Origin: Margaritifera margaritifera
Lineage: Eukaryota; Mollusca; Bivalvia; Unionida; Margaritiferidae
Length of the DNA: 64,000 nucleotides
Direction: 5' to 3'
Assembly (NCBI GenBank): GCA_029931535.1
Contig: JAQPZY010001670.1
Location: forward strand, 7,564,501 to 7,628,500
A model generated the notes under the pieces. That model worked only from the letters and a program-made list of their open reading frames with translations, had not been told where the DNA came from and ran no database searches. How positions within the stretch are numbered: position 1 is the stretch's first letter; each line of letters opens with the position of its first letter. The translations under genes were made by a program, and so were the position numbers. Shown here one piece after another: positions 23,471 through 32,129 of the stretch.

Positions 23471-24075
23471 TTTTGTTCGTGTGGTATTTTTTTTTTTGCG
23501 GGGGGGGGGGGGGGATTGCAATGCTTTACGTGTCCGACGAGCAGCAGGTGTAAAGGAAGATGTCTGAACATGGGTGATCGGTTCTGGTTTGATTTCTGTC
23601 TTCACTTCTTTCCTTTTCTCTTCTGATGGCAAAGGTGTGGACATCATCTTTTGATCCAATCCGGTGTTCTTAACTTTCGTATTATTTTAGCTGGTGGAGT
23701 TTGAAACTTTTCTCCTTCCTCTTCTTCTTTCTCTGTCATCCCCGTGGCGGTGTCTGTCTTCTGGGTGAATTTGAGTTCAGTTTTCATGATCGTCTTGAAA
23801 TCTCTCAGAGTCGATTTAGCTGTTTCCTCTAAAGCTTTCTGGTGAAAGAGTTGAAGATGTTGCAATACTTGACCGTAACGTTGCGATTTTTCTGCTTCTG
23901 ACAAATCACTTCGATCCATCAACGAATTTAATTCTTGTTATAACAGTGACATCTCACTGAGATTGGGATTGGGAGGTAAATGAGGTATCCGTTGTTCGTA
24001 CCAACGATGGAGTTCCATCCATCGTTTGTAGGGAATTAAAGTCAGTTTTCGTCCTTTTATAAGATCCAAAGATAC
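23450..24075 (-). pseudogene. Conserved Polinton protein of unknown function, upstream of integrase
   Basis: The minus strand reads IPYKRWMELHRWYEQRIPHL and NPNLSEMSLL (about 23935-24035), a stop, then RSDLSEAEKSQRYGQVLQHL and a Lys/Glu-rich tail to about 23650. A second frame continues with PSEEKRKEVKTEI and TPAARRTRKALQ to about 23520. From memory this order of a short N-terminal segment, then 'DLSxxEKxxxYxQxLQ', then a low-complexity basic tail is a recurrent uncharacterised Polinton protein. A homopolymer G tract at about 23499-23513 disrupts the 3' end. Helical and charged; function unknown. Confidence 0.55.
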
Positions 24076-24099
24076 TGTCTTTCCAGCGCCCTTTTTATT

Positions 24100-24580
24100 C
24101 CCTCCTTATCTCATGACTACTCCTAAAAGGGGTCCCGCAATCGATCATAACAAAGGAGCAGCTATTTTTAACAACGGTCCTATCAGCATGGGTAAAAATC
24201 CTCCTCGTTGAACTAGCATTTTTTTTTTCTTTTGACTCACGGGTATTTTCTTTTTCACCATTTGGTGAAGAATGTTTCCGAGGTTTTCCTAATTTCTGTT
24301 TCTCTATCTTGGACAAACAAAAGGTACTATTCCTTTCAACACATTCAAACAACATTCACACACGGTATCGACGATTTCTTTAGGGGCTGTTTGAATGAGT
24401 TGTTTTCGCATGGGAGGATTGGATTTAGTCAGGACTGACAAAACATCCCAATGTTTAGCTAAATGAGGAGGGAGTCCTTTTCGTTTTTTGCCTTTCTTGG
24501 GACGACTTGGGGGTGTGCACTTTTTGGGGCCATCTTTTGTGTCGGGAGAAAACAAAAACACTGAGGTCCATCTGATCCCA
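24100..24580 (-). pseudogene. Small basic Polinton protein with hydrophobic C-terminus (copy B)
   Basis: A Lys/Arg/Pro-rich N-terminus (PKKGKKRKGLPPHL) leads into a helical domain with APKEIVDTVCECCLNVLKG (about 24315-24375) and, in another frame, VQRGGFLPMLIGPLL (about 24165-24212). From memory this combination is a widespread Polinton protein: a basic helical domain ending 'NxLKGxxPL' and a C-terminal 'Q(R/K)GGFLP' hydrophobic tail. The ATG appears to be near 24523, in a frame that must shift soon after. A TATA box lies at 24595-24586. It is a relative of the gene at 25140-25426. Role unknown; core or assembly protein is plausible. Confidence 0.55.
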
Positions 24581-24585
24581 CACTT

Positions 24586-24595
24586 CTTTTTTATA
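24586..24595 (-). promoter_or_regulatory. TATA box, Polinton
   Basis: Minus strand CCAGTATAAAAAAGAAGTG. Its first 14 bases are identical to the site at 28627-28618, 4 kb away. Confidence 0.6.
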
Positions 24596-24639
24596 CTGGA
24601 ACTCGTCTTCACTGATGGTCAGCATATCGTATCAAATTC

Positions 24640-25110
24640 ACGACAGGCATCACTCGACGATGATGTATTTTAAATGCATTAAATCGTGCCAGTTCTTGTT
24701 TGGATAAATTCAATCAACTTGGTAACACTCCTGTTCTGTCTTGGATTTCGGTCTAAGGTGAGACCACTTTTGTATCGGCAGCAGCAGTAGCTAAAGCAGC
24801 AGAAGTAGACGCCACTGGGGAAGTGACTTTCGAAGTGGGTTTCCATTTTTGCATCAAACACAGGTCTTAAATCAGGTTTGGCAAGCATCATCATGAAGGG
24901 CGAAGATGAAACAGAGGTGGCAGGAGGAGACACCGTCACTGCCTGTCGTGGTTTTCTGAAGTACGTACAAGTCCTAGCAGCAGTACCTCTCTTTCTGGCA
25001 GGAGCAGATGGGTTTTTTTTCTTCTTGTGTGTGGTTGTATGTGGCCGTCTTTGGGAGGATTTGGATTTTTTCTTCTTGGTTTTGGCTTGGGCATTAGGAT
25101 CCCATTTCAA
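24640..25110 (-). pseudogene. Lys-rich protein with KPDxRP motif, Polinton, unknown function
   Basis: One frame runs 143 codons from a Lys-rich start (KTKKKKSKSSQRRPHTTTHK) through a Ser/Thr/Pro segment to LAKPDLRPVFDAKME (about 24845-24890). The following coding-like sequence moves to another frame (LSKQELARFNAFKIHHRRV, about 24620-24700). I recall a Polinton protein with a Ser/Thr/Pro linker followed by 'KPDxRP'. Residues after the shift look like the genuine C-terminus. It lies between the two related basic-protein genes. Function unknown. Confidence 0.45.
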
Positions 25111-25139
25111 AAGAGAACGAATAATGACACCTCCTTAAG

Positions 25140-25426
25140 AACCACTTCCACCAGGTTTTAAAATGATTTGTTTTTTGGTTTGTGTATCGATTCTTGGATT
25201 TGCCAGTTGTGAAACGCACTTTTATGTTTTAAAAAAAGCGTTTGATTTGATGTGGTATGTGAATGATGCCTTTAAGTAATTGACGTGCTGCCAAAGTAAA
25301 CCTTCGTAAAACTTCTTTGAGACTGGCTTCTAACAAATGGGCACGAACTTGTGCATTTTTGTCGCGACTGATGCTATACAGGGCACGAATCAATTTGGTG
25401 GGAGGATGAGATTGAAAGGAAGTCAT
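25140..25426 (-). CDS. Small basic Polinton protein (copy A, related to 24.1-24.6 kb)
   Basis: Starting at the ATG at 25426 (MTSFQSHPPTKLIRALYSI), the frame gives a helical domain VRAHLLEASLKEVLRRF and then ARQLLKGIIHIPHQ to about 25235. A stop follows, and another frame continues with KQIILKPGGSG and GGVIIRSLLKW. The core 'LLxxxxKEVxxxxxxxAxxxLKGxI' matches the spacing in copy B (24315-24375), so the two are likely tandem duplicates. A TATA box (minus-strand ACTATAAAACA near 25472-25464) is about 40 bp upstream. The upstream part of the frame, before 25426, lies inside the end of the ATPase gene and is not used here. Confidence 0.5.
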
Positions 25427-25463
25427 ATAGAATACTACTGGAAAGAACAGACGTGGTGGATGT

Positions 25464-25472
25464 TTTATAGTT
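25464..25472 (-). promoter_or_regulatory. TATA box upstream of small basic protein copy A
   Basis: Minus strand AAAACTATAAAACATCC, about 40 bp before the ATG at 25426 and just downstream of the ATPase stop. Confidence 0.45.
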
Positions 25473-25476
25473 TTAT

Positions 25477-26194
25477 TCAGAGAGATGCCAAAAGGGACGT
25501 GTAAATGACAGGACCTCCTTCTTGACACCAATGATGAAACAAACTGGTACGAAATCTCAAATAATCGGGAGTGGTGGGTTTTAAATCGATGAGTAAATAC
25601 GCATGAGGTGTTTGAGTGACATAGTCGTACGCATAATTTAGCTAAGGGGTTTCTAACTGTTTGGCTAACACTTGAACTTGAGATTTGTCTTTGGGACTTT
25701 TAAACAACACCTCATAATGAGCATTGAGACTGATGGTACGATGGTCTTTACTTTGTTTAAACAAATTTTGAGTGACGTAAATAATACTGGCATTACGATC
25801 ATGTCCTTTTCGTGTAAACTAAAGTTTAATTTCTTCATCGTCTTCTCCTAACATGTCATTGAAGATGACAAGATGTGTTTGACTCAAGTCAGACACGATC
25901 CCATCGTCTTCGCGAGGAATGCCTTCTGCAAACGAAGTGGATTCTCCTTAACTTTCTTGGAGAAAGGTGTGAGACAATTGCCATTTTTTGTAACACCACA
26001 CGATCAAACAAATGGGATTTGTGTTCGATCAAACGTTTGAAAAATTCGGTTTTGCCTGAACCACTTGGTCCAGCAATCAACATTTTAAAGGGATGGCGGA
26101 GATACAAAGTCTCCCAACTTTGACGATCTAACTTTTCGTCAGTCACTTTGAGAACAAAAGAAGAAGAGGAGAAAGAGGATGAAGATGCAGCCAT
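25477..26194 (-). pseudogene. ATP: FtsK/A32-like DNA packaging ATPase, Polinton
   Basis: The enzyme would pump element DNA into capsids. Residues from MAASSSS to about position 60 include the Walker A loop GPSGSGKTEFFKRL (26072-26031). Then the frame shifts. The rest is readable: Walker B-like HLVIFNDML (about 25850-25878), a segment ending SIIYVTQNLF with preceding GHDRNA (about 25763-25810), RTISLNAHYEVLFK (about 25695-25740), and LLIDLKPTTPDYLRFRTSLF near the end (about 25535-25595). This order is typical of Polinton ATPases of about 230 residues. Three in-frame stops and at least one frameshift disable it. The Met at 26194 is chosen because upstream codons have no family match and a TATA box lies at about 26248-26241. 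Confidence 0.85.
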
Positions 26195-26240
26195 TACTAT
26201 GGTATTGAGAATTCTGAGAGAATCATGAAAGACACAAGAC

Positions 26241-26248
26241 ATTTTATA
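26241..26248 (-). promoter_or_regulatory. TATA box upstream of ATPase gene
   Basis: Minus strand ATGTATAAAATGTC, about 47 bp before the proposed start at 26194. Confidence 0.45.
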
Positions 26249-26251
26249 CAT

Positions 26252-26511
26252 GGAATAAACATTTAATGTTGTTGTTTTCGAAATGTGTCAGAATTAAATA
26301 CGAAAAACACATAAGAGATATATGGCTATGTACATCCATAAGGCACAAACTAAAAGACCAAAACTGTATATAAACAAGTTAGTGTACAACAATAGTCTCG
26401 ATGAATGTGTGTCCCACGAAATCGACTTACACGATTTATAGTCTCTGTTGTGGAATTTAGTGTCTCTAATTTCTCCGGCGGGGAGGTCCTTTCTTCCTCA
26501 TGCGTTTCGAT
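26252..26511. other. Spacer between ATPase and small-gene cluster
   Basis: AT-rich, no open frame of note; probably the ATPase promoter region and the 3' end of the next gene. Confidence 0.4.
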
Positions 26512-26622
26512 TTATACGACGGTACTGTCGTGAACTTGTACTAAGTCTTCCTCTGTGACAGGTTCTTCTTCTTCTACCATTATTTTTAACACTGTCTTTA
26601 ATGTCATTTCTGACATTGGTTC
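26512..26622 (-). CDS. Very small acidic ORF, unknown
   Basis: From MSEMTLKTVLKIM to VHDSTVV (36 codons), with an acidic middle VEEEEPVTEEDLVQ. Its pattern 'L-x-VLxIM...EEDLVQ' loosely resembles 'LKVLRIVMKT...CEEDICQ' in the next ORF upstream (26651-26936), so the two may be diverged copies. No recognised family. Confidence 0.3.
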   Translation of the reverse strand, partial: EPMSEMTLKTVLKIMVEEEEPVTEEDLVQVHDSTVV

Positions 26623-26650
26623 TAAGTTCACTTCTTCTTTTCTTGGATTA

Positions 26651-26936
26651 TTAGTGACACGCAATGTCTTTGGCATAGTGAGCCACTTCTTGTATCCAAG
26701 CATCGAAACTTTTCCAGTCACGTACATCTTTCCAGTCGTCAATTTGTTGGTGTAACCAACTAGCTATACATACTTCTTGGTAAGTATGAAGCGTGGATAA
26801 AGTTTGACAAATGTCTTCTTCACACGGTCGTACACAACTTGTTTTCATCACTATTCTCAACACTTTTAACACAATGTGTTTTTCGTGCACCGATAAAGTG
26901 TTAATGGTCATGTCTTTGTTGCATGTACTGTTCATA
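26651..26936 (-). CDS. Small ORF of unknown function in Polinton
   Basis: A 95-codon frame from MNSTCNKDMTINTLSV to YAKDIACH. It is predicted mostly helical, with a Trp-rich C-terminal part (ASWLHQQIDDWKDVRDW). No recognised domain. It sits in the variable zone between IAP-like and ATPase genes, where Polintons often carry lineage-specific cargo. The frame also runs upstream through a CA/GT microsatellite, which is not part of the protein I would annotate. Confidence 0.35.
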
Positions 26937-26986
26937 ATAGTCCACAAAGAATTTCCTGGGAAACGAAATCCGAGAAAAGTAGTCAC

Positions 26987-26989
<3 letters not shown>

Positions 26990-27051
<62 letters not shown>
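26990..27051. repeat. (AC)n microsatellite inside the Polinton small-gene cluster
   Basis: About 60 bp of AC. On the minus strand it creates a Val-Cys run. It separates a short ORF start (27191) from downstream coding-like sequence and probably expanded after the element stopped being selected. Confidence 0.95.
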
Positions 27052-27054
<3 letters not shown>

Positions 27055-27059
27055 CGTCC

Positions 27060-27191
27060 AAAAGTCAATGGAATCCTAGAAGGTGGAAATAGTTCTTGTA
27101 AAAGTGTGTGCTAATCCTCTAAGTCTCGAACACTGTCATTGACATCCTTCCACGGAATTTGTTGCAGCACTGAAGACAACAGTCGCGGCAT
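27060..27191 (-). pseudogene. 5' piece of a small gene cut by a microsatellite
   Basis: MPRLLSSVLQQIPWKDVND begins at 27191, only 8 bp after a TATA box (27206-27199). A stop follows after about 26 codons. The same frame then reads LLQELFPPSRIPLTFGRR before entering the CA/GT repeat. Unknown protein. Confidence 0.35.
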
Positions 27192-27198
27192 AGTCAAC

Positions 27199-27206
27199 TT
27201 TTATAT
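27199..27206 (-). promoter_or_regulatory. TATA box, Polinton small-gene cluster
   Basis: Minus strand GGATATAAAAGTTGACTATG: the TATA box is 8 bp before the ATG at 27191, which implies a very short or absent leader. Confidence 0.5.
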
Positions 27207-27324
27207 CCATGTAGCGTTTTGTCTCTGTGATAGTCTTTCCCAAGAATCAGTCTCCTTATGCTGCGGAAATAGCAATAGTTTAAAAATCGAGAAATAATTT
27301 TTAGTTTGCGTTTCACTTGTATCT

Positions 27325-27396
27325 TCACAAACTCTCTGTAAAACGTTCTCGCATCTCCAAAGGCAGATTCTGAATGTGCTCTTCTAAACTAGCCAT
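27325..27396 (-). CDS. Mini-ORF with LPxExRER motif (copy 2)
   Basis: MASLEEHIQNLPLEMRERF, then TESL and a stop. It parallels the mini-ORF at 27787-27870 in order and spacing: LEE-x-I-xx-LP-x-E-x-RER. The motif is reminiscent of the start of an F-box (LPxELxxxI), but it is too short to claim that. It may be the surviving start of a longer gene. Confidence 0.35.
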   Translation of the reverse strand: MASLEEHIQNLPLEMRERFTESL

Positions 27397-27468
27397 TCAC
27401 AGCAATGTCTTTCTTTTTGATGAAAAATAGTCACACAATTGCCAAATGGAATCTGGTGGTAAAGGATA

Positions 27469-27681
27469 TCAAAGAAATTCAGTGATTACCTCATCAAACA
27501 CCACACGTCGTGAAGGAGTTTCGTCTTGAGGTGACACTTCTTTTAAAAGTCTTTTGTATTCCTGTACGTTTTTAACCTTTTCCTGGACTTCGTTCCATCG
27601 AATTCTGTGTATCACTGTGACATTGTAGGCAGAAGTCTTGGCATCCCATATCTTTAAATAGACAGGTAGTCTTGAATGCAT
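27469..27681 (-). CDS. Small ORF of unknown function in Polinton
   Basis: A 70-codon frame, MHSRLPVYLKIWDAKTSAYN to VVFDEVITEFL, with a charged helical middle (NEVQEKVKNVQEYKRLLKEV). A TATA box (minus-strand TATAAAAAATA at 27721-27711) lies about 30 bp upstream. A short frame after the stop continues coding-like (PPDSIWQLCDYF). No recognised family. Confidence 0.4.
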   Translation of the reverse strand: MHSRLPVYLKIWDAKTSAYNVTVIHRIRWNEVQEKVKNVQEYKRLLKEVSPQDETPSRRVVFDEVITEFL

Positions 27682-27710
27682 GACTATTTGAATATCTTGA
27701 CACTAATCAG

Positions 27711-27721
27711 TATTTTTTATA
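27711..27721 (-). promoter_or_regulatory. TATA box, Polinton small-gene cluster
   Basis: Minus strand ATACTATAAAAAATACTG, about 30 bp before the ATG at 27681. Confidence 0.45.
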
Positions 27722-27786
27722 GTATTCAGATACCAGTGGTTAAAACGTCTATGTCGTAAAGGATGTTATTGTTCTTTGCGTGTCAC

Positions 27787-27870
27787 CTAAATCTGGACGA
27801 GCTCTTTGCAAATGCGTTCTCTTAGCTCAAAAGGCAAACTACGAATGTTCTCTTCTAAAGTATCCGACAT
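27787..27870 (-). CDS. Mini-ORF with LPxExRER motif (copy 1)
   Basis: MSDTLEENIRSLPFELRERI then CKELVQI and stop, directly after the BIR-type sequence. See the related copy at 27325-27396. Whether it is a separate protein or the start of a decayed longer gene is open. Confidence 0.35.
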   Translation of the reverse strand: MSDTLEENIRSLPFELRERICKELVQI

Positions 27871-27879
27871 ATTACTTCT

Positions 27880-28511
27880 TTGGACCGACCAAAGGAAGGG
27901 AGTGACAGCATGGAGACCATCTGGCATGTTCCAGGTAAGCTGAATCTTTAGGCTCCCGATACTGAAGTTGTCACACCATAGCTGAAACACTGGACTTTAT
28001 CTCCTTCTCCCAAGTAGACAAATCCGGCTCTGGCTAAAGCTTTCGGAGTAGGGCCTTGCTAATATTTAGGCCATTTAACTTTGAGGGTCTGGAATCGACT
28101 TTCTAAGTCACAATAGCCAAGCAAAGTCACAGGCAACGTGTATTCTTCCTTGATGGATCCATCTCGTTGTGCTAGTATTGGTATCCAGAGTAGATTGCCA
28201 ATGTATGGATGTCATCCGTAGGTAGGTACACGCTTAGCATCACATTGACCAGTAAAGCAGAAAGGGCACCTTGCTGCATCGCTTTCGCTAGTGGAGCATT
28301 AAGGCACACGAACGGCATCACTTTCGATGGCTTCAGAGGAGCGGCAAGGTCGTGCTGCATCGCTGATGTCGCAGGGTACGGCATCCGTCTCATCGCAAGG
28401 CACTGCATCGCACTCGAGTTCATGATCGAACTTGGAGTCCACAAGGGGTCCTTCACTCGGTGGCAGTGTCGAGTTCGTCAGTATCGGTGCCAGTGTACTG
28501 GCCTTAAACAT
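27880..28511 (-). pseudogene. IAP-like protein: acidic Cys repeat plus BIR domain
   Basis: BIR domains of inhibitor-of-apoptosis proteins bind caspases or related partners. After a start at about 28511 (MFKASTLAPI), the frame holds a short repeat of the type CDAVPCDETDAVPCD. Further on and in another frame comes a BIR pattern: ESRFQTLKVKWPKY (about 28060-28103), a stop, then KALARAGFVYLGEGDKVQCF (about 27990-28052). In a third frame follow EPKDSAYLEHARWSPCC and SLPLVGPKK (about 27880-27950). The BIR zinc ligands Cys...Cys...His...Cys are mostly visible, but the second Cys of the CF-x-C pair is Tyr (CFSYG). No RING domain is seen. Frameshifts and a stop break it. Position between polymerase and ATPase, on the same strand, indicates cargo captured by the Polinton. 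Confidence 0.6.
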
Positions 28512-28611
28512 TGAACTTGAAGTTCATAGTGAGTTCCTCACACAGTTGCTTTGTGGAATTCTTCTTTCTGGGTCGGCGTTTGTATTCACAATGAATTGTT
28601 GGTCTTGAAAC
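28512..28611. other. Leader of the IAP-like gene and spacer to the polymerase
   Basis: It holds the 5' leader of the IAP-like gene on the minus strand. The TATA box at 28627-28618 lies about 110 bp upstream of the proposed start. Confidence 0.4.
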
Positions 28612-31600
28612 TTACCCCTTTTTTATACTGGAGCTCAGCGTGTCCGTACGGTACAGTGTTGTGCTCTGGAAGGCGCACTCGTTTCTGGTAGACAATTTGA
28701 TAGATTTTTCTAAAGGTCGACTGACCATTTGGTGATTTGGTAAACGTACAATTTTATGGGGCTGTAATGTTTTCACTCGAAAAAATTGATCTTGTCCGAA
28801 CTGTAAAGCTTCTTTCAAGACATCGAAGTTGACTCGTTGAATCGCTCGATAGTTCAGTGTCAATCCTTTGACTTTGCATTTCGTGTGCAGTTGTCCCTGT
28901 CGGTCTCTGTATTGGTATCCGTAATTTTTGAGGCCGCTGCTAGCAAAACTGGCAATCGTATCTCGTGGGTGCTCGTCCGTCCATGCCCCTAAACGATCCC
29001 TTCGATGGTTGGGTACTGGTGGCTATCTTGACGATGAATGTACATACAACTGTCGGTGTCAAAGTACAAAACTCGATCTCTCAAAAGTTCTTAGAACTCA
29101 TACAATTTTAAGCGAGCATTGGCTGTCACGTAAGCTGCAATGACATTGCCAAACTCGTCGTGGAGTGCACACTTCTTCGTAAATGACGAAGATTAAATTT
29201 TCACGGATGATTTCCACGTGTTTCATCAGTTTTCCTTTGTCGTCCACCAGTTTAAAGTAGCGGCTTGGATCTGCCAAGTATTCCGTATTGGGCAATGTCG
29301 GACGTTGTGCCAATTTTCCCCACAAACAACTGAGCATGACTTTCCTTCTTTTCCACGTCTTCTAAAGTAATGCCTTCGATAGAACGGTACTGTTCTTTGA
29401 ATTTGTGGCGTCGGACACCAAGAGGGGTAGCCACTCGCTTCTTGTTTCAGTTTGAGAAATTCGTTGACGTAGCCTGAGAAAATTCCTGGATACGAGGCGT
29501 TATTCTTTTGGTATTGTTCTGTGGTAGGAAAGTGCCAAATTTCGTATACTTTTAACAAACGGTATCCATATCCAGAGCCCGAAACAATTCGACGCTTACT
29601 CACGTTCCTGTCAAAGCGCGCTCTTCCTCCGTGTGGCTGCACACGTACGGCATAAAGGAAACATTAGTTTTCCTTGGCAATGATGGGGTAAGACAGGGTG
29701 GTACAAGTTTGTCGGGGTAAAACTTTGCATTTGCTCAATCCCTGGTATTGACGAATGTGTTCCAGGTCAATGTGTTCTGTGGTCATTTCGGTGTGCCCGG
29801 GAGGGAATCGAGCATATTTGCACACCAAAGGATACAACGAAAACACAACGATATATTTGATTTCTTCTCCTCGAGATTTGTCTACGTCGTACAGCAAGTG
29901 TGTGGCACTGGTTCTTCCTCCAAAGAAACTGTCGCGTGGGTCTAAAGGTTCAATGTCTACCACGTCGTAACTTTCGGCGATGTGTCTAAATTCTGGATCG
30001 TGCTTCCACATTTGTACCACTTGGTATCCTTGACGTTATAACTTCAGGCGTCGTTGATATGTTTGCTCGTACAACTCTTCCATGGTGGAACCTGAGAAAG
30101 GATTTTTCAGGTCTAGTTGAAGATAACACTTGGGGCATCCGTGAAATAAACAGTCTTGAAAATCGTCTGAGGCTTTTCTATATCCCAACCATCCACGGAA
30201 AGACTTCCAATTTTCTTTTCTCTTCCGTTTCTCGCATGATGTATTCATTTGTCTTCCATTTTACACAAGTAATGGAGCCAACGCAAAGCTTTGGCAGAGT
30301 ATTGACGGATGACCGAGAGATAAGTGTCATGGGGTATGGTGGCCAGTTGTTTCTCGGGCATGAACTTTTTCGGTAGACTAAGCCACACGCCTTGGCAATG
30401 GTACAAGCTTCCTTCAAAGGATCGATACCTCCGTGATCGAGAAATAATTCTCGAAATTTTTCACAGCAACGGTGTAAAATGTTTACTTCTTGACAGTCTA
30501 ACGGGCCTGAAGCGTGAGTGTCATACCAAGCGTAGAATGCTTCTCGTTGTTCGGTGTGCATACCGTCTGGGTCGTAATAGTGAACGTCAGGCAAATGCGG
30601 AGCAGAGTATTTGATTCGCTTCGGTTTTGAAAAATTGTGGCAAATGAACTTTAGCCATTTCTGTCATTCCAAACATTTTAGGCATTCGACTCAAAGGCAT
30701 GACTAAATAAGTCATGGAATCTTTAAACTGTACTTGTCCCACTTTCATGTAGATGAGTTTGGCTCCGTTCATTGTGACTGTGTGACATTCGGTACCTTGT
30801 TCTGAATAATGTTTCAACAGAAATTGTCCATCGTATCCTGAGAAATTGTGACCATGACTGTAGCATATCGATGACAGTCCCCGTAACAATGAATTTCCTC
30901 TTCGCTCCCCAAGTGTCGTCGGTAGCGTCTAAAATCCATTCGGCAAAATCGGCAAGAGTGCGGAGTCCTCGAAAGATTTTTTCACGTTCTCCTGGAATCT
31001 TACTACAATGGGGGACAATGCATTTCTCACAAGCCCAATGAGCGACGCAAAATTAGGGACATGAATACCCATCTCTTGCGTACATTTAAAGTAAAGAAAA
31101 TATTAAATCCACTTGTGCCTTTTTCTTCTTGTGCTGATTACCCTTTAATTCTTCCTTCAGTTCATTGTCATATTTTTGAATGTAACATTGATGTTCAAAG
31201 TCCACGATGTGGTCACAAAAAAGACATCTTTTCTTTCCTGGACAAACGTGTGTCTTTCGGTTATTGGTTCAAATCAGCTGTCCACACGTAGAGCACAATC
31301 TAAATAAGTCTCAAGCACTTTTCTGCTAGTGAATTTGTGTCATGCGATGTTGTTCGTAACACGCAGAACTGACAAAGGTTCGTTGACAAGTTAAGCAATG
31401 GATGTGTACTTCAGGAACGCATGGTTTGGACGCTAAACAACCCCCTCATCTCGCTCCGCAATGAATGTGTTGGTATCGACTATAAAATCCTTGGTCACAT
31501 TTCTCGCAGTAGTAAGCGTATCCAAGAAATCCTGTGATACTGGTGATGGCATCGAAATGCTCTTGATGATGATACACGTGAATATATTTTCCATCGGGTA

Positions 31601-32048
31601 AATTGGGTCCTCGAAACACCAAACACTTCAGAGTATACTTTCAACGTATACGGAGGAGCCAAGACGTCTTGAAGTTTTTGCATTTGGGGAATGTCACACA
31701 CGGTCTCTTAAGATATGCCTGCTTGCTTCAACAGGAGTTCTACTCTTTTCGTTGTTTAGCTCTGTCCGATTGTCGAATGCTCTTCCATGTTTTTTTTTTC
31801 CATTCTGTGGTCTCGTTTTTCTCGGCATACGTTCGCCCCACGACGATATCACGGACTAAGCAAATCTGGTGTTGGGAGTTGTCAATTTGGATGATACTGC
31901 GTTTGGTACTGCGAAGGTCGTCCACCAATAACACTTTGCGTGTTCCGCTACCTCTAGGAGGTGAAACGTGAGTCATGTGAGGTGTGACTTTTCCATCGGT
32001 CATGGTAAATTCGTCAATGGATTGTTGAAGGTATTCAATTTTGTCCAT
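28612..32048 (-). pseudogene. POLB: Protein-primed type B DNA polymerase, Polinton
   Basis: The enzyme would replicate the element. From the N-terminus: MDKIEYLQQSIDEF start (32048) with the family phrase QIDNSQHQICLVRDIVVGR; a Cys/His-rich region with CEKCDQGF and CLTCQRTF (about 31090-31520); the exonuclease region NFSGYDGQFLL (about 30810-30860); YYDPDGMHTEQREAF (about 30530-30580); and FHGCPKCY (about 30125-30150). Motif A reads VVFSLYP where the family has DFTSLYP, so the catalytic Asp is lost (about 29835-29860). Motif B is WGKLAQRP (about 29300-29330). Motif C YFDTDS is intact (about 29050-29066). The thumb follows to about 28612. More than ten frame changes and several stops are needed to read it. 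Length, about 1,140 codons, matches the family. Dead copy. Confidence 0.88.
28618..28627 (-). promoter_or_regulatory. TATA box upstream of IAP-like gene
   Basis: Minus strand CCAGTATAAAAAAGGGG. It lies at the 3' end of the polymerase reading frame and shares 14 bases exactly with the site at 24595-24586. Confidence 0.6.
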
Positions 32049-32129
32049 GACTTTAGACGGTGTTAATTCTGCCGGGGTACTTCTTACCCTCAGAATAACT
32101 ATAAGTCATTCAACTTTCAAACTGTGAAG
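32049..32129. promoter_or_regulatory. Divergent promoter region between polymerase and zinc-knuckle gene
   Basis: The two start codons (32048 minus, 32130 plus) are 81 bp apart, so this must hold both promoters. I see only a weak TATA-like ACTATAAGTC on the plus strand (about 32098-32107) and its complement GACTTATAGT on the minus. Confidence 0.4.
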
